Part shown: in pieces, positions 7,960-14,987 of the stretch
How positions within the stretch are numbered: position 1 is the first letter of the stretch
How the letters are laid out: the number at the start of each line of letters is the position of its first letter
Assembly: GCF_039548895.1 (NCBI RefSeq)
Contig: NZ_JBCLVG010000002.1
Length of the DNA: 64,000 bases
Reading direction: 5' to 3' (one strand)
Source of the DNA: Orlajensenia stereocauli
GTDB lineage: Bacteria; Actinomycetota; Actinomycetes; Actinomycetales; Microbacteriaceae
Notes under the pieces: model-generated
What the model was told of the DNA's origin: nothing
What the model saw: only the letters and a program-made list of their open reading frames with translations
The model's database searches: none
Position numbers and translations under genes: made by a program

Positions 7960-8868
7960 TCAACAGGACTTGTAGACGTAGTCCGGCTTGCCCTTGGCCA
8001 CCACGTCGCGATCGCGGAGGATCACCGAGATCGTCGTGCCCTGCTTCTTGCAGGCCGTCGTGTAGGCCGACTTCGGGTTGTCGGTGTACTCGATCTCGAT
8101 GACGTTGCGGCCGAAGACATTCGTGTAGGCAGCGCACTCCGTGTACATCTGACACTCCTCCGCGATGGCGAAGTCGAAGCCGACGGTCTTCTTGCCTGCC
8201 GTGCCGAGCTGCGGCGTGTTCTTCTGGGCGATGGCCAGGCCCTTGCCGTGCGCGTGGGCGGCGAGCAGCTGCGCGAGGGCCACGTTGTGCGCCTTGGTCA
8301 GCAACTGCTTTCCGGCGCTCTTCGAGCGGGTCCAGGAGTCGAGGTTGTCCGGCTCGATCGCCTGGAAGCCCTTCTCGGCGCACCCGTCGATCCATGAGTT
8401 CATGATGGCGGCGATGCGCGTGCGCTTGGCGGCTGTCGAGGTGTCGAGCAGGTACTCGTCCCATTCGGGATCGCCGACCTTCACGCCCTTGCTGTTGCGC
8501 AGGATCAGGTCGCTGTTCCTGCCCGACCAGGTCTTCACGTCGTCGGGCTGGGTCTGGTAAGCGTTGACGTAGCAGATGTTGTACTTCCCGGTCGCCGGCT
8601 CCGCTGTGCTATCACGGGCGACGATCCTCACGGATGACGCCGGTGTGTATGCGCCGCCGAGCTGGTAGTCGAAGCGCCCGTTCACCGGGGGCAGCGTGAC
8701 CTTCTTCGCGGCGGCGGAGGCTGCTGATGCGCTCCATGTGGTCGTCGCACCCGCGGTGGTCGTCGCATCCGTTCCGGCGTCCGCCGCCATGGCGACTCCG
8801 GCGACGGATGCCGCGGCCAGGCTGACGGCGAGTGCAGCGGTGAGGACCCTGCGCGGGATGCTGCTCAT
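7960..8868 (-). CDS. secreted GH114 (endo-alpha-1,4-polygalactosaminidase-like) protein
   Basis: The 302-residue protein has a Sec signal peptide (RRVLTAALAVSLAAASVAGVAMA) and an Ala/Thr/Ser-rich linker. A GH114-type barrel follows (about residues 62-302), with FDYQLGGAY at its start, ICYVNAYQ, the acidic barrel-end motif GFQAIEPDNLDSW and GFDFAIAEECQMY. The characterised family member hydrolyses alpha-1,4-polygalactosamine; Asp/Glu residues in EPDN and EECQ are plausible catalytic acids. The ATG at 8868 has AGGCAC upstream and lies 17 nt after the aminotransferase gene, so the two form an operon. The larger open frame continuing upstream only shadows that gene. Confidence 0.85.
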   Translation of the reverse strand: MSSIPRRVLTAALAVSLAAASVAGVAMAADAGTDATTTAGATTTWSASAASAAAKKVTLPPVNGRFDYQLGGAYTPASSVRIVARDSTAEPATGKYNICYVNAYQTQPDDVKTWSGRNSDLILRNSKGVKVGDPEWDEYLLDTSTAAKRTRIAAIMNSWIDGCAEKGFQAIEPDNLDSWTRSKSAGKQLLTKAHNVALAQLLAAHAHGKGLAIAQKNTPQLGTAGKKTVGFDFAIAEECQMYTECAAYTNVFGRNVIEIEYTDNPKSAYTTACKKQGTTISVILRDRDVVAKGKPDYVYKSC

Positions 8869-8885
8869 GGGAGTGCCTGGGGCGC

Positions 8886-10154
8886 TCAGAGCACCGCGTC
8901 GAGGCTGTCGCTGACGATCTGCAGGCCGCGAGCCAGTTCGTCGTCGCTGATGGTGAGGGCGGGGAGGAACTTGAGCACCTCGTCGTGGGCGCCGGAGGTC
9001 TCGATGATGAGGCCGCGCGTGAATGCCTCCTTCGAGATGCGGCCGGCGAGGGTGCGGTCGCTGTCGATGGCGAGGCCGTACATCAGGCCGCGTCCGCGCA
9101 CGACGGCGCCGAGCGACGGGTGCGCGGCGGCGAGGCGTGCGAGCGCATCGCTCAGCACCGCCGACTTGGCCTTCACGCCGTCGGTGAGGGCGGCATCCGT
9201 CCAGTACTCCTCGAGGGCGACCCGAGCCGAGACGAAGGCGAGGTTGTTGCCGCGGAACGTTCCCGTGTGGGCACCCGGCTTCCAGACGTCGACCTCGGGG
9301 CGCAGAAGCACGAGCGACATCGGCAGGCCCGAGCCTGAGATCGACTTCGACACGGTGACGATGTCGGGAACGATGCCGGACTCCTCGAAGGCGAAGAACG
9401 ATCCCGTGCGACCGATGCCCGACTGGATCTCGTCGAGGATGAGCAGGATGCCGTTGTCGGCGGTGAGCTGGCGCAGGCGCTGGAGCCAGGCGGAGCTCGC
9501 GACGTTGATGCCGCCCTCGCCCTGCACGGCCTCGACGATGACTGCCGCGGGCAGGTCGAGACCGCTGCCGGGGTCGCCGAGCATCTTCTCGAACAGGTCG
9601 AGGGTGTCGACGCCCTCGCCGAGGTAGCCGTCGAACGGCAGCCGCGTGACGTTGTCGAGCGCGATGCCCGCCGCCTCGCGGTAGTGGCTGTTGCCGGTGG
9701 CGGCGAGGCCGCCGAGGCTCAGGCCGTGGAAGGCGTTGGTGAACGCTACGACGTTCGAGCGGCCGGTGGCCTGGCGAGCGACCTTGAGCGCGGCTTCGAC
9801 GGCGTTGGCGCCGGTCGGCCCCGTGAACTGCAGCTTGTAGTCGAAGCCGCGCGGCTCGAGCACGAGCTTCTCGAAGGCCTCGATGAAGCCCTTCTTGGCG
9901 CTCGTGGCCATGTCGAGGCCGTGGATGATGCCGTCGTGCTCGAGGTACTCGATGAGCGCGCGCGTGAAGGCCGGGTTGTTGTGGCCGTAGTTCAGAACTC
10001 CGGCGCCGGCGAAGAAGTCGAGGAACTCGCGGCCGTCGGCGGCCGTCAGCACGGATCCTCGGGCACTGTCGAAGACCACGGGGAAGGAACGGATGTAGCC
10101 CCGAACCTCCGACTCCCGTCGATCGAATGTCTCCAAAGACGAGACGTCGCTCAC
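8886..10154 (-). CDS. class III aminotransferase, EctB-like (diaminobutyrate/2-oxoglutarate type)
   Basis: The 422-residue PLP enzyme matches the length and start of EctB-type transaminases (ETFDRRESEVRGYIRSFPVVF). It shows the cofactor-binding GPTGANAVEAALK, the aspartate in LILDEIQSGIGRTG, and the Schiff-base lysine in TVSKSISGSGLPMS. EctB makes 2,4-diaminobutyrate from aspartate semialdehyde, but ectA and ectC are absent and the partner gene encodes a GH114 protein. The substrate may therefore be another semialdehyde or an aminosugar precursor. I chose the GTG at 10154 because AGAGGTGG lies just upstream and homologues begin there; an open frame continues to 10208. Confidence 0.86.
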   Translation of the reverse strand: MSDVSSLETFDRRESEVRGYIRSFPVVFDSARGSVLTAADGREFLDFFAGAGVLNYGHNNPAFTRALIEYLEHDGIIHGLDMATSAKKGFIEAFEKLVLEPRGFDYKLQFTGPTGANAVEAALKVARQATGRSNVVAFTNAFHGLSLGGLAATGNSHYREAAGIALDNVTRLPFDGYLGEGVDTLDLFEKMLGDPGSGLDLPAAVIVEAVQGEGGINVASSAWLQRLRQLTADNGILLILDEIQSGIGRTGSFFAFEESGIVPDIVTVSKSISGSGLPMSLVLLRPEVDVWKPGAHTGTFRGNNLAFVSARVALEEYWTDAALTDGVKAKSAVLSDALARLAAAHPSLGAVVRGRGLMYGLAIDSDRTLAGRISKEAFTRGLIIETSGAHDEVLKFLPALTISDDELARGLQIVSDSLDAVL

Positions 10155-10260
10155 GTCGCACCACCTCTTGCTCGAATGAATTGCGCGCGCTGTGTCGAAA
10201 ATGCGCACTCTGAAAGGGTACGTTGCCGCCCGCCGATTCCCCGACGACGACGGATGCCGC

Positions 10261-10725
10261 TCAGCGCGTCGCGCGTACCGCGGCGATCACGTCGGTGAGC
10301 TGGGACCGGAGGCGCTCGAGCTCGTCGAGCTCGACGCCGAGCCTGGCCACGATCTGGGGAGGAACGCCCAGGGCCTGCTCGCGCAGCCGGGCTCCGGCAT
10401 CCGTCAGCGTGATGTTCAAGGCCCTCTCGTCGGCCGGGTTCCGATCGCGGGCGATGTAGCCCTGAGTCTCGAGGCGCTTCAGCAGCGGCGACAGCGTGGC
10501 CGGCTCGAGCTGGAGGGCATCGCCGAGGTCGCGCACGGTACGGGGGCTGCGCTCCCAGAGCGCGAGCATGACGAGGTACTGCGGATGCGTCAACCCGAGC
10601 GGTTCGAGCACGGGGCGGTAGAGGCCGATGACCCCGCGCGCGGCCACCGCGAGGGCGAAGCAGACCTGGTTCTCGAGGGCGAGAACGTCGGGTTGCGGGC
10701 TGAGGGTCTGGGCTGAACTGCTCAT
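10261..10725 (-). CDS. MarR family transcriptional regulator
   Basis: The 154-residue winged-helix protein contains PRTVRDLGDALQLEPATLSP as the recognition helix and YIARDRNPADERALNITLTD as the wing, both typical MarR. The N-terminal LENQVCFALAVAARGVIGLY resembles OhrR/MarR thiol-sensing members, with Cys at about residue 22 as a candidate sensor. The ATG at 10725 is preceded by TAGTCT at 6 nt, a leaderless start. It is divergent from a small zinc-ribbon protein, and the gap contains the palindrome CTAATGATTAG, a likely autoregulatory site. Confidence 0.9.
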   Translation of the reverse strand: MSSSAQTLSPQPDVLALENQVCFALAVAARGVIGLYRPVLEPLGLTHPQYLVMLALWERSPRTVRDLGDALQLEPATLSPLLKRLETQGYIARDRNPADERALNITLTDAGARLREQALGVPPQIVARLGVELDELERLRSQLTDVIAAVRATR

Positions 10726-10737
10726 GCGCCCAGACTA
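10726..10737 (-). promoter_or_regulatory. leaderless -10 box (TAGTCT-N6-ATG) of marR
   Basis: TAGTCT on the minus strand (10732-10737) lies six bases before the start codon at 10725. The palindrome at 10747 sits about 10 nt further upstream, where a bound repressor would block RNA polymerase. Confidence 0.55.
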
Positions 10738-10746
10738 CCTGCTACC

Positions 10747-10757
10747 CTAATGATTAG
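10747..10757. promoter_or_regulatory. MarR operator candidate CTAATGATTAG
   Basis: A perfect 5+1+5 palindrome in an AT-rich patch between the divergent MarR and zinc-ribbon genes. Position and form suit MarR autoregulation; the assignment is inferred. Confidence 0.5.
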
Positions 10758-10783
10758 TACACGAACGAAATGGGGCTGGAGAG

Positions 10784-11002
10784 ATGGGCAGCAGGTTCTG
10801 GCGCTTCTACGAGAAGGCCAACGACGTGGTGCGCACGTTCACCGGACCCGCGCAGGTGGGCATCGGTCGCCCCGAGGGTCCCGACATCCGTCCTGCCGAT
10901 CCGTCGTGTCCGCTCTGCCACCACCCGATGTCGGAGCACCGCATCGAGCGGTCGAGCGACCAGCGGGTGCCGACGCAGCTGTACTGCCCGAGCGCGGGCT
11001 GA
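10784..11002 (+). CDS. small CxxC zinc-ribbon-like protein
   Basis: This 72-residue protein has a basic, aromatic N-terminus (MGSRFWRFYEKANDVV) and a C-terminal cluster CPLCHHPMSEHRIE ... YCPS with three Cys and several His, which could hold one zinc ion. It resembles small uncharacterised proteins common in Microbacteriaceae. A GGAGAG ribosome site immediately precedes the ATG, unlike the leaderless neighbours. It is divergent from the MarR gene and may be under its control. No function can be assigned. Confidence 0.7.
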   Translation: MGSRFWRFYEKANDVVRTFTGPAQVGIGRPEGPDIRPADPSCPLCHHPMSEHRIERSSDQRVPTQLYCPSAG

Positions 11003-11005
11003 GCC

Positions 11006-11299
11006 CTATGTCGTGGCGGGGTTCGAAGCGGCCCCGTCGAGCCAGAGCGTGTCGCTCGGATCGCTGTGAGCAGTGCCGGTGTTCACGTGCTTCTGGCTGA
11101 TCTGCGGGCCCTTGGTGATCACGTGCACGAGCGCCATGCCGTGGCCCTTGCCCAGTTGGTAGTCCTCCGCCAGCCACGCCAGGATCGGAGCCGCCTTAGT
11201 GGTCTCGTCGAAGCCCTTCTCGTGCGCGAGCTCGAGGAACTGGCGCGGGGTGAGCCCGGTCTTGGCCTCGATGTTGTCGAGGTAGGCCTGGAACGTCAT
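11006..11299 (-). CDS. DUF4287 domain protein
   Basis: The 97-residue protein contains the DUF4287 pattern: FQAYLDNIEAKTGLTPRQFL, then AAPILAWLAEDYQLGKGHGM. These are small helical proteins of unknown role, often near cupin or VOC genes. A strong GAAGGAG ribosome site lies 6 nt before the ATG at 11299. It follows the cupin gene on the same strand with a 24-nt gap, so the two should share a transcript. Its stop lies only 3 nt from that of the convergent zinc-ribbon gene. Confidence 0.85.
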   Translation of the reverse strand: MTFQAYLDNIEAKTGLTPRQFLELAHEKGFDETTKAAPILAWLAEDYQLGKGHGMALVHVITKGPQISQKHVNTGTAHSDPSDTLWLDGAASNPATT

Positions 11300-11323
11300 G
11301 CGTTACTCCTTCGTGGTCGGGGC

Positions 11324-11722
11324 TCAGTCGGCCCAGGTCTGGATGATCGTGTCCGACGCGTGGATGCAGAGGATGCGGAGGCGCCCGGTGCCAGCGTTCT
11401 TGAAACCATGCCACACGCCGGCCGGAACCGTGGCCGTGTCCTCGGCGTTCGCGACGAGGGTGGCCGTACCGACGCTGATGCGCGCAGTGCCCTCGATGAC
11501 GAACCAGGTCTCGGTGTACGGATGCCAGTGCAGGTCCGGCCCGTCGCCGGGCTCGGCGTCGACGAAGAAGTACGAGATCCCGGCTCCGTGCTCCCGGCCG
11601 ACGAAGCGGCGGGTGCCCTTGGTGCCGATCAGGAGGGCCGCTGCAGGGATGACCTCCGGGGCGATGGATGCGGCCTCGCTGGGCTCCATCGTGATCTCGG
11701 CGGGGCTGGTGGAGACGGGCAT
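11324..11722 (-). CDS. cupin domain protein
   Basis: The 132-residue protein is a single cupin: DLHWHPYTETWFVIEGTARI carries the His-His-Glu metal ligands, and VPAGVWHGFKNAGTGRLRIL the second-motif His. It probably binds a metal and acts as a small isomerase, dioxygenase or sensor; the substrate is unknown. The start is uncertain: the ATG at 11722 gives a 25-residue tail before the cupin, while an ATG at 11689 would also serve, and neither has a strong ribosome site. An open frame extends far upstream but lies antisense to the VOC and Nudix genes. Confidence 0.8.
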   Translation of the reverse strand: MPVSTSPAEITMEPSEAASIAPEVIPAAALLIGTKGTRRFVGREHGAGISYFFVDAEPGDGPDLHWHPYTETWFVIEGTARISVGTATLVANAEDTATVPAGVWHGFKNAGTGRLRILCIHASDTIIQTWAD

Positions 11723-11835
11723 GGCGGCCTCGATTCCGATTCGCTCGGGAGCGACAGGATGCCGCTCGCTCTGTCGCCAGCCTCTCATCAGAGGCACAGC
11801 TGAGGCTAGGGACGCGACCCTCAGTGGTCGGTGAG

Positions 11836-11848
11836 TAGCATGCAAGGT
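11836..11848 (+). promoter_or_regulatory. leaderless -10 box (TAGCAT-N7-ATG) that fixes the VOC start
   Basis: TAGCAT (11836-11841) followed by seven bases places the transcription start at the ATG at 11849. This argues against the in-frame GTG at 11831 and ATG at 11840, which lie inside or upstream of the box. Confidence 0.6.
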
Positions 11849-12295
11849 ATGCCCATCAAGCTCGAGAACGTCGGCATTGCCGTTCGCGACATCGAAGCCG
11901 CGATCTCCTTCTTCACCGACCTCGGGCTGACCGTCGCCGGCCGTGACACCGTCAGCGGCGAGTGGGCCGAGACCGCCGTCGGCCTCGACGGGAACCACGC
12001 CAGGATCGCGGTGCTCCAGACGCCGGACGGTCACGGCGCCATCGAGCTCTTCGAGTACATCCACCCCGATGCGATCGAGACGGAGCCCACTCTTCCCAAC
12101 GAGATCGGCATGCATCGCGTCGCCTTCTCGGTCGACGACATCGACGATGCCCTCGCGATCGCCGCGAAGCACGGATGTCACCCGCTGCGCGGCGTTGCAA
12201 CCTACGAGGACATCTACAAGCTCACGTACGTGCGCGGTCCGAGCGGCATCATCGTGATGCTCGCGCAGGAGCTGAAGAAGATCCGACCTGCCTAG
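11849..12295 (+). CDS. VOC family protein (glyoxalase/methylmalonyl-CoA epimerase-like)
   Basis: The 148-residue protein has two beta-alpha-beta-beta-beta units: MPIKLENVGIAVRDIEAAIS at the start and EIGMHRVAFSVDDIDDALA in the second half, with acidic ends (AIELFEY, GIIVMLAQE) that could bind a divalent metal. The fold serves isomerases, dioxygenases and resistance proteins; the substrate here is unknown. The chosen start at 11849 matches the family N-terminus and the leaderless -10 box. The Nudix gene begins 9 nt after its stop with its own promoter box overlapping this stop region. Confidence 0.85.
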   Translation: MPIKLENVGIAVRDIEAAISFFTDLGLTVAGRDTVSGEWAETAVGLDGNHARIAVLQTPDGHGAIELFEYIHPDAIETEPTLPNEIGMHRVAFSVDDIDDALAIAAKHGCHPLRGVATYEDIYKLTYVRGPSGIIVMLAQELKKIRPA

Positions 12296-12304
12296 GCTGG
12301 ACCC
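12293..12304 (+). promoter_or_regulatory. leaderless -10 box (TAGGCT-N6-ATG) of the Nudix gene
   Basis: TAGGCT (12293-12298) is placed six bases before the ATG at 12305, and its TAG is the VOC stop codon (12293-12295). One hexamer thus serves as stop codon and promoter box. Confidence 0.55.
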
Positions 12305-12991
12305 ATGATCCCAGCCGACGACGGCCCGCGCTCCCAACTCGAGGCGCTGTGCGGGCGTCCGCTCGACTGGCACGCCGACCTGCAGCGGGCGATGCTCGGG
12401 TCGGCGACGCTGCGTCCAGCGGCGGTGCTCGTGCTGTTCGGCGTGCTCGACGACCAGCCCGCGCGGGCGGACGGACCCGTGCGCGGCGACCTCGATGTGC
12501 TGCTGCTGCGTCGCGCCTCGACGCTGCGCACGCACGCCGGGCAGATCGCGTTCCCCGGCGGCCGACTCGAGGCTTCCGACGACGGACCCATCGCCGGAGC
12601 CCTGCGCGAGGCCGTCGAGGAGACCGGCCTCGACCCCGACGGCATCGAGCCTCTCGGAACCCTGCCCCCGTTCCCGGTGCCGGTGAGCCGACACCTCGTC
12701 ACCCCGGTACCGGCGTGGTGGACGCATCCTTCGGAGGTCGCCGCCGTCGATCACGACGAGTCCGTCGACGTCTTCAGGGTGCCTGTGGCCGACCTCCTCC
12801 TGCCCTCGAACCGCGCCATCACGTCGCACACGCTGGGAGAGCGCACCTATCGATCGCCGGCGTTCACGGTGGACGGGCGGCTCATCTGGGGCTTCACCGC
12901 CATGGTGTTGTCGCGCATGTTCGACGAGCTGGGTTGGGCCGAACCGTGGGACGACGCGCGCGTGGTCGTGCCCGACGATCTGCTGCCCTGA
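12305..12991 (+). CDS. Nudix hydrolase, CoA pyrophosphatase-like
   Basis: The 228-residue protein carries a Nudix box, GGRLEASDDGPIAGALREAVEETGL (shown here with its key residues GG, REAVEE and G), preceded by HAGQIAFPGG as in NudL/CoAse enzymes, which cleave coenzyme A or acyl-CoA to phosphopantetheine and 3',5'-ADP. The REAVEE glutamates bind Mg2+. Length and order of motifs fit the family. It has its own leaderless promoter box overlapping the VOC stop. Confidence 0.87.
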   Translation: MIPADDGPRSQLEALCGRPLDWHADLQRAMLGSATLRPAAVLVLFGVLDDQPARADGPVRGDLDVLLLRRASTLRTHAGQIAFPGGRLEASDDGPIAGALREAVEETGLDPDGIEPLGTLPPFPVPVSRHLVTPVPAWWTHPSEVAAVDHDESVDVFRVPVADLLLPSNRAITSHTLGERTYRSPAFTVDGRLIWGFTAMVLSRMFDELGWAEPWDDARVVVPDDLLP

Positions 12992-12996
12992 GCATC

Positions 12997-13041
12997 GGCG
13001 CACTGAACACCGGTGCACTGAACACGGGCGCGCTGAACACG
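12997..13041. repeat. 15-bp tandem repeat, three units
   Basis: Units at 12997-13011, 13012-13026 and 13027-13041 share the pattern GGYGCRCTGAACACS with one or two differences each. They begin 5 nt after the Nudix stop and do not belong to a gene. The role is unknown; slippage origin is likely. Confidence 0.85.
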
Positions 13042-13120
13042 GGGCGGGCTCACGGCATCCGGATCTACCATGGCACTATCGACCGGTGATCTCAGGCCGC
13101 AGACTCCGAGGGGAGGCGTC

Positions 13121-13615
13121 ATGGTGCAGGTGCGCATCCTCGGGGTGGCGCTCGATTCGGCGCTGCAGCACATCATCCTGCTGAAGCCCGTGCTCGACGA
13201 GCCCGGTGAAGGCCGGGTCGTGCCCATCTGGGTGGGCGAGCTGGAGGCGACGTCGATCCTCATCGCCACGCAGGGCGAGGAACCTCCGCGGCCGCTCACG
13301 CACGACCTCATGAAGACCGTGCTCGAGACCCTCGGGGCCGAGGTCGAGCGGGTGGACGTGACCCGCATCGAGGACGGCACCTTCTACGCAGAGATCACGC
13401 TGATGACGCCATCCGGGCGCCGCGTCATCGACGCGCGGCCATCCGACTCTCTCGGGCTCGCCGCGCGCTTCAATGCGCCGATCTGGGTGGCGGATGCGGT
13501 GGTCGAGGAGGCAGGGATCCCGGCAGAACTCGTCGACGTCGCCGAGGACGAGGAGAAGCTCGAGGAGTTCAAGGAGTTCCTCGAGCACGTGGATCCCGAG
13601 GATTTCCAGGGCTGA
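13121..13615 (+). CDS. bifunctional nuclease family protein (DUF151)
   Basis: The 164-residue protein fits the bifunctional nuclease (BFN) domain: MVQVRILGVALDSALQHIIL, VVPIWVGELEATSI and RPSDSLGLAARFNAPIWV are family blocks. The domain has been linked to RNase and DNase activity in plants and is widespread but poorly understood in actinobacteria. A GGGAGG ribosome site precedes the ATG at 13121; an in-frame ATG at 13070 exists but lacks family sequence. The acidic C-terminal tail (EDEEKLEEFKEFLEHVDPEDF) is typical. Confidence 0.88.
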   Translation: MVQVRILGVALDSALQHIILLKPVLDEPGEGRVVPIWVGELEATSILIATQGEEPPRPLTHDLMKTVLETLGAEVERVDVTRIEDGTFYAEITLMTPSGRRVIDARPSDSLGLAARFNAPIWVADAVVEEAGIPAELVDVAEDEEKLEEFKEFLEHVDPEDFQG

Positions 13616-13641
13616 GATCTCTATTCGGTTTCACTAATCGA

Positions 13642-13670
13642 TTGACAAACGATAGAAATCGCGTATTAAT
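13642..13670 (+). promoter_or_regulatory. strong sigma-70 promoter of the DUF2975 gene
   Basis: TTGACA (13642-13647), 16 nt, then TATTAA (13664-13669), or ATTAAT at a 17-nt spacing. It is unusually AT-rich for this genome and one of the few places with a consensus -35 box. Confidence 0.7.
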
Positions 13671-13691
13671 CAATGCATGAGAAGCATTGAT
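13669..13691. promoter_or_regulatory. 8-bp inverted repeat flanking the DUF2975 start codon
   Basis: ATCAATGC (13669-13676) and GCATTGAT (13684-13691) are perfect inverted arms around a 7-nt loop that begins with the ATG at 13677. It could be the operator of the co-transcribed XRE regulator, or an RNA hairpin exposing the start codon in its loop. Confidence 0.6.
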
Positions 13692-14174
13692 CGAGTCGTC
13701 GTCCCGCTCAGAGTGCTGTTGGTGCTCGTCTTCGCCGGGTTGGTCGTCGCTCAGACGTTCAGCCTGCCGGGCCAGTTCCGGTACATGGCCGAGCAGAACC
13801 CGGATCTCGGGCCGGTTCCGTGGTTGCTCCTCGCGTTCGCCGTCGTCGAGGTGCTCTGCATCCAGGTCGTGATCGTGTGCACCTGGCGGCTGCTCACCCT
13901 GGTGCGGGCCGATCGCATCTTCAGCAACGAGTCGTTCGGCTGGGTCGACGGGATCGTGTGGGCCCTCGTCGTCGGCTGGGCTCTACTCGCCGGTGTCTCG
14001 GCCCTCATCGTGGGCATCATCTACTTCACGCCGGAGCTGCGCGACCCGGGCACTCCCATGCTGCTGTTCGGGCTGGTGCTGATCGGCGGTGTCGTGGTGC
14101 TCACGGTGGTCGTGCTGCGGGCTCTGCTGAGGCAGGCCACCGTGCTGCAGGCCGACATGGAGGACGTCATCTGA
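13677..14174 (+). CDS. DUF2975 membrane protein
   Basis: The 165-residue protein has four membrane helices (about residues 8-28, 46-66, 90-115 and 124-146) with the DUF2975 loop LVRADRIFSNESFGWVDGI between helices 2 and 3. The family almost always occurs beside a small XRE regulator of the YozG type, as here, where the stop and next start overlap (TGATG). Function is unknown; the pair may act as a membrane signal plus repressor. A strong AT-rich promoter and an inverted repeat at the start codon suggest tight autoregulation. Confidence 0.88.
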   Translation: MRSIDRVVVPLRVLLVLVFAGLVVAQTFSLPGQFRYMAEQNPDLGPVPWLLLAFAVVEVLCIQVVIVCTWRLLTLVRADRIFSNESFGWVDGIVWALVVGWALLAGVSALIVGIIYFTPELRDPGTPMLLFGLVLIGGVVVLTVVVLRALLRQATVLQADMEDVI

Positions 14175-14401
14175 TGATCGTCGTTCGCATCGACGTCGAA
14201 CTCGCCAAGCGCAAGATGAGTGTCGGCGAGTTCGCCGAGAGGGTCGGCCTCACGCCGGCGAATGTCGCCGTGTTGAAGAACGGCCGGGCGAAGGCGGTGC
14301 GGTTCAGCACGCTCGACGCCATGTGCCGGGTGCTGGAGTGTCAGCCCGGGGATCTGCTCGAGTACGTGGACTCGGAGGAGGAGCACGATCTGACCACCTG
14401 A
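14174..14401 (+). CDS. small XRE family regulator (YozG-like)
   Basis: The 75-residue protein is a single helix-turn-helix domain: MIVVRIDVELAKRKMSVGEF, TPANVAVLKNGRAKAVRFST and CQPGDLLEYV match the YozG group that partners DUF2975. It starts with an ATG overlapping the TGA of the membrane gene by one base, so expression is coupled. It probably binds the AT-rich promoter 500 nt upstream, where a perfect inverted repeat surrounds the start codon. Confidence 0.88.
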   Translation: MIVVRIDVELAKRKMSVGEFAERVGLTPANVAVLKNGRAKAVRFSTLDAMCRVLECQPGDLLEYVDSEEEHDLTT

Positions 14402-14431
14402 ATGGATGGTCAGCGCATCCGTTCCCTGAAT

Positions 14432-14473
14432 GCGCATCGGGCGGTCGCTTCGCTCGGCCCTCGGCGAGCGGGG
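14432..14473. repeat. dispersed hairpin repeat, divergent variant
   Basis: This 42-nt stretch closely matches the copy at 17911-17953 (GGGCGGTCGCTTCGCTCGG core) and shares only the ends with the main type. It sits between the XRE gene and the ECF42 operon promoter, followed by TATTTTC, so it might also end XRE transcription. Confidence 0.7.
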
Positions 14474-14490
14474 TATTTTCTCGGCGCCCG

Positions 14491-14517
14491 TGTCGATTCC
14501 CCATCGCGCCGTTCGAC
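14491..14517 (+). promoter_or_regulatory. predicted ECF42-type promoter (TGTCGA-N17-CGAC)
   Basis: TGTCGA (14491-14496), 17 nt, then CGAC (14514-14517), 51 nt before the YciI start. From memory, ECF42 sigma factors use TGTCGA at -35 and CGA/TC at -10, so the operon is probably autoregulated. Confidence 0.6.
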
Positions 14518-14547
14518 CTTGGAGTGAGAAGGTCGAAGAGCGACCTT
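14512..14547 (+). promoter_or_regulatory. three mutually complementary segments in the ECF42 leader region
   Basis: TTCGACCTT (14512-14520) pairs perfectly with AAGGTCGAA (14529-14537), and the same middle segment also pairs with CGACCTT (14541-14547). The two stems are mutually exclusive. The first arm overlaps the predicted -10 box, so this may be a DNA operator, an RNA switch for longer transcripts, or both. Confidence 0.55.
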
Positions 14548-14567
14548 TCAGAACAAGGAGAACGACG

Positions 14568-14987
14568 ATGGCCAAGTACATGCTGATCATGCGCACGAGC
14601 GACGAGACGGCGACGAAGTTCGCCGAAGCCGACTTCGCCGACCTTCTCGACGCCATGGGCAAGTTCAATGACGAGCTCATCCACGCGGGCGTGCTGCTCG
14701 CGGCCGAAGGCCTCGACGACCCGAGCACCGGCGTCGTCGTGGACTTCACCGGCGACACGCCTGTGGTGAGCGACGGCCCGTACGGCGAGACGAAGGAGCT
14801 CTTCAACGGCTTCTACATCCTCGACGTCGCCTCGCAGCAGGAGGCCGTGGAGTGGGCCAAGCGCGCGCCGTACACCGAGGGGACCAAGACCGAGATCCGT
14901 CGTGTGCCGTCGATCGACGAGTTCCCGCAGGACAACATCTGGATCCAGAAGGAGCGCGCCTGGCGCGAGCAGACCGGGCAGCTCTGA
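14568..14987 (+). CDS. YciI/DGPF-domain protein, ECF42 partner
   Basis: The 139-residue protein has the ferredoxin-like YCII fold (MAKYMLIMRTSDE) and the motif SDGPYGETKELFNGFYILDV, the DGPF signature from which ECF42-associated proteins take their name. These proteins are the conserved neighbours and targets of ECF42 sigma factors; their biochemical role is unknown. AAGGAG lies 7 nt before the ATG at 14568. The gene ends 18 nt before the sigma-factor start, and the junction contains a precise 14-bp tandem duplication. Confidence 0.9.
   Translation: MAKYMLIMRTSDETATKFAEADFADLLDAMGKFNDELIHAGVLLAAEGLDDPSTGVVVDFTGDTPVVSDGPYGETKELFNGFYILDVASQQEAVEWAKRAPYTEGTKTEIRRVPSIDEFPQDNIWIQKERAWREQTGQL

Noticed and set aside
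8886..10154. Ectoine biosynthesis cluster
   Set aside because: Only an EctB-like transaminase is present; ectA, ectC and ectD are missing.
7960..10164. A 734-codon minus-strand frame that looks like a GH114 fusion protein
   Set aside because: Only the C-terminal 302 residues are family-like. The rest lies over the aminotransferase gene in another frame, and the GH114 part has its own signal peptide and start.
11324..13018. A 564-codon minus-strand frame over the VOC and Nudix genes
   Set aside because: Only the last 132 codons encode a cupin; the rest is antisense to two real genes.
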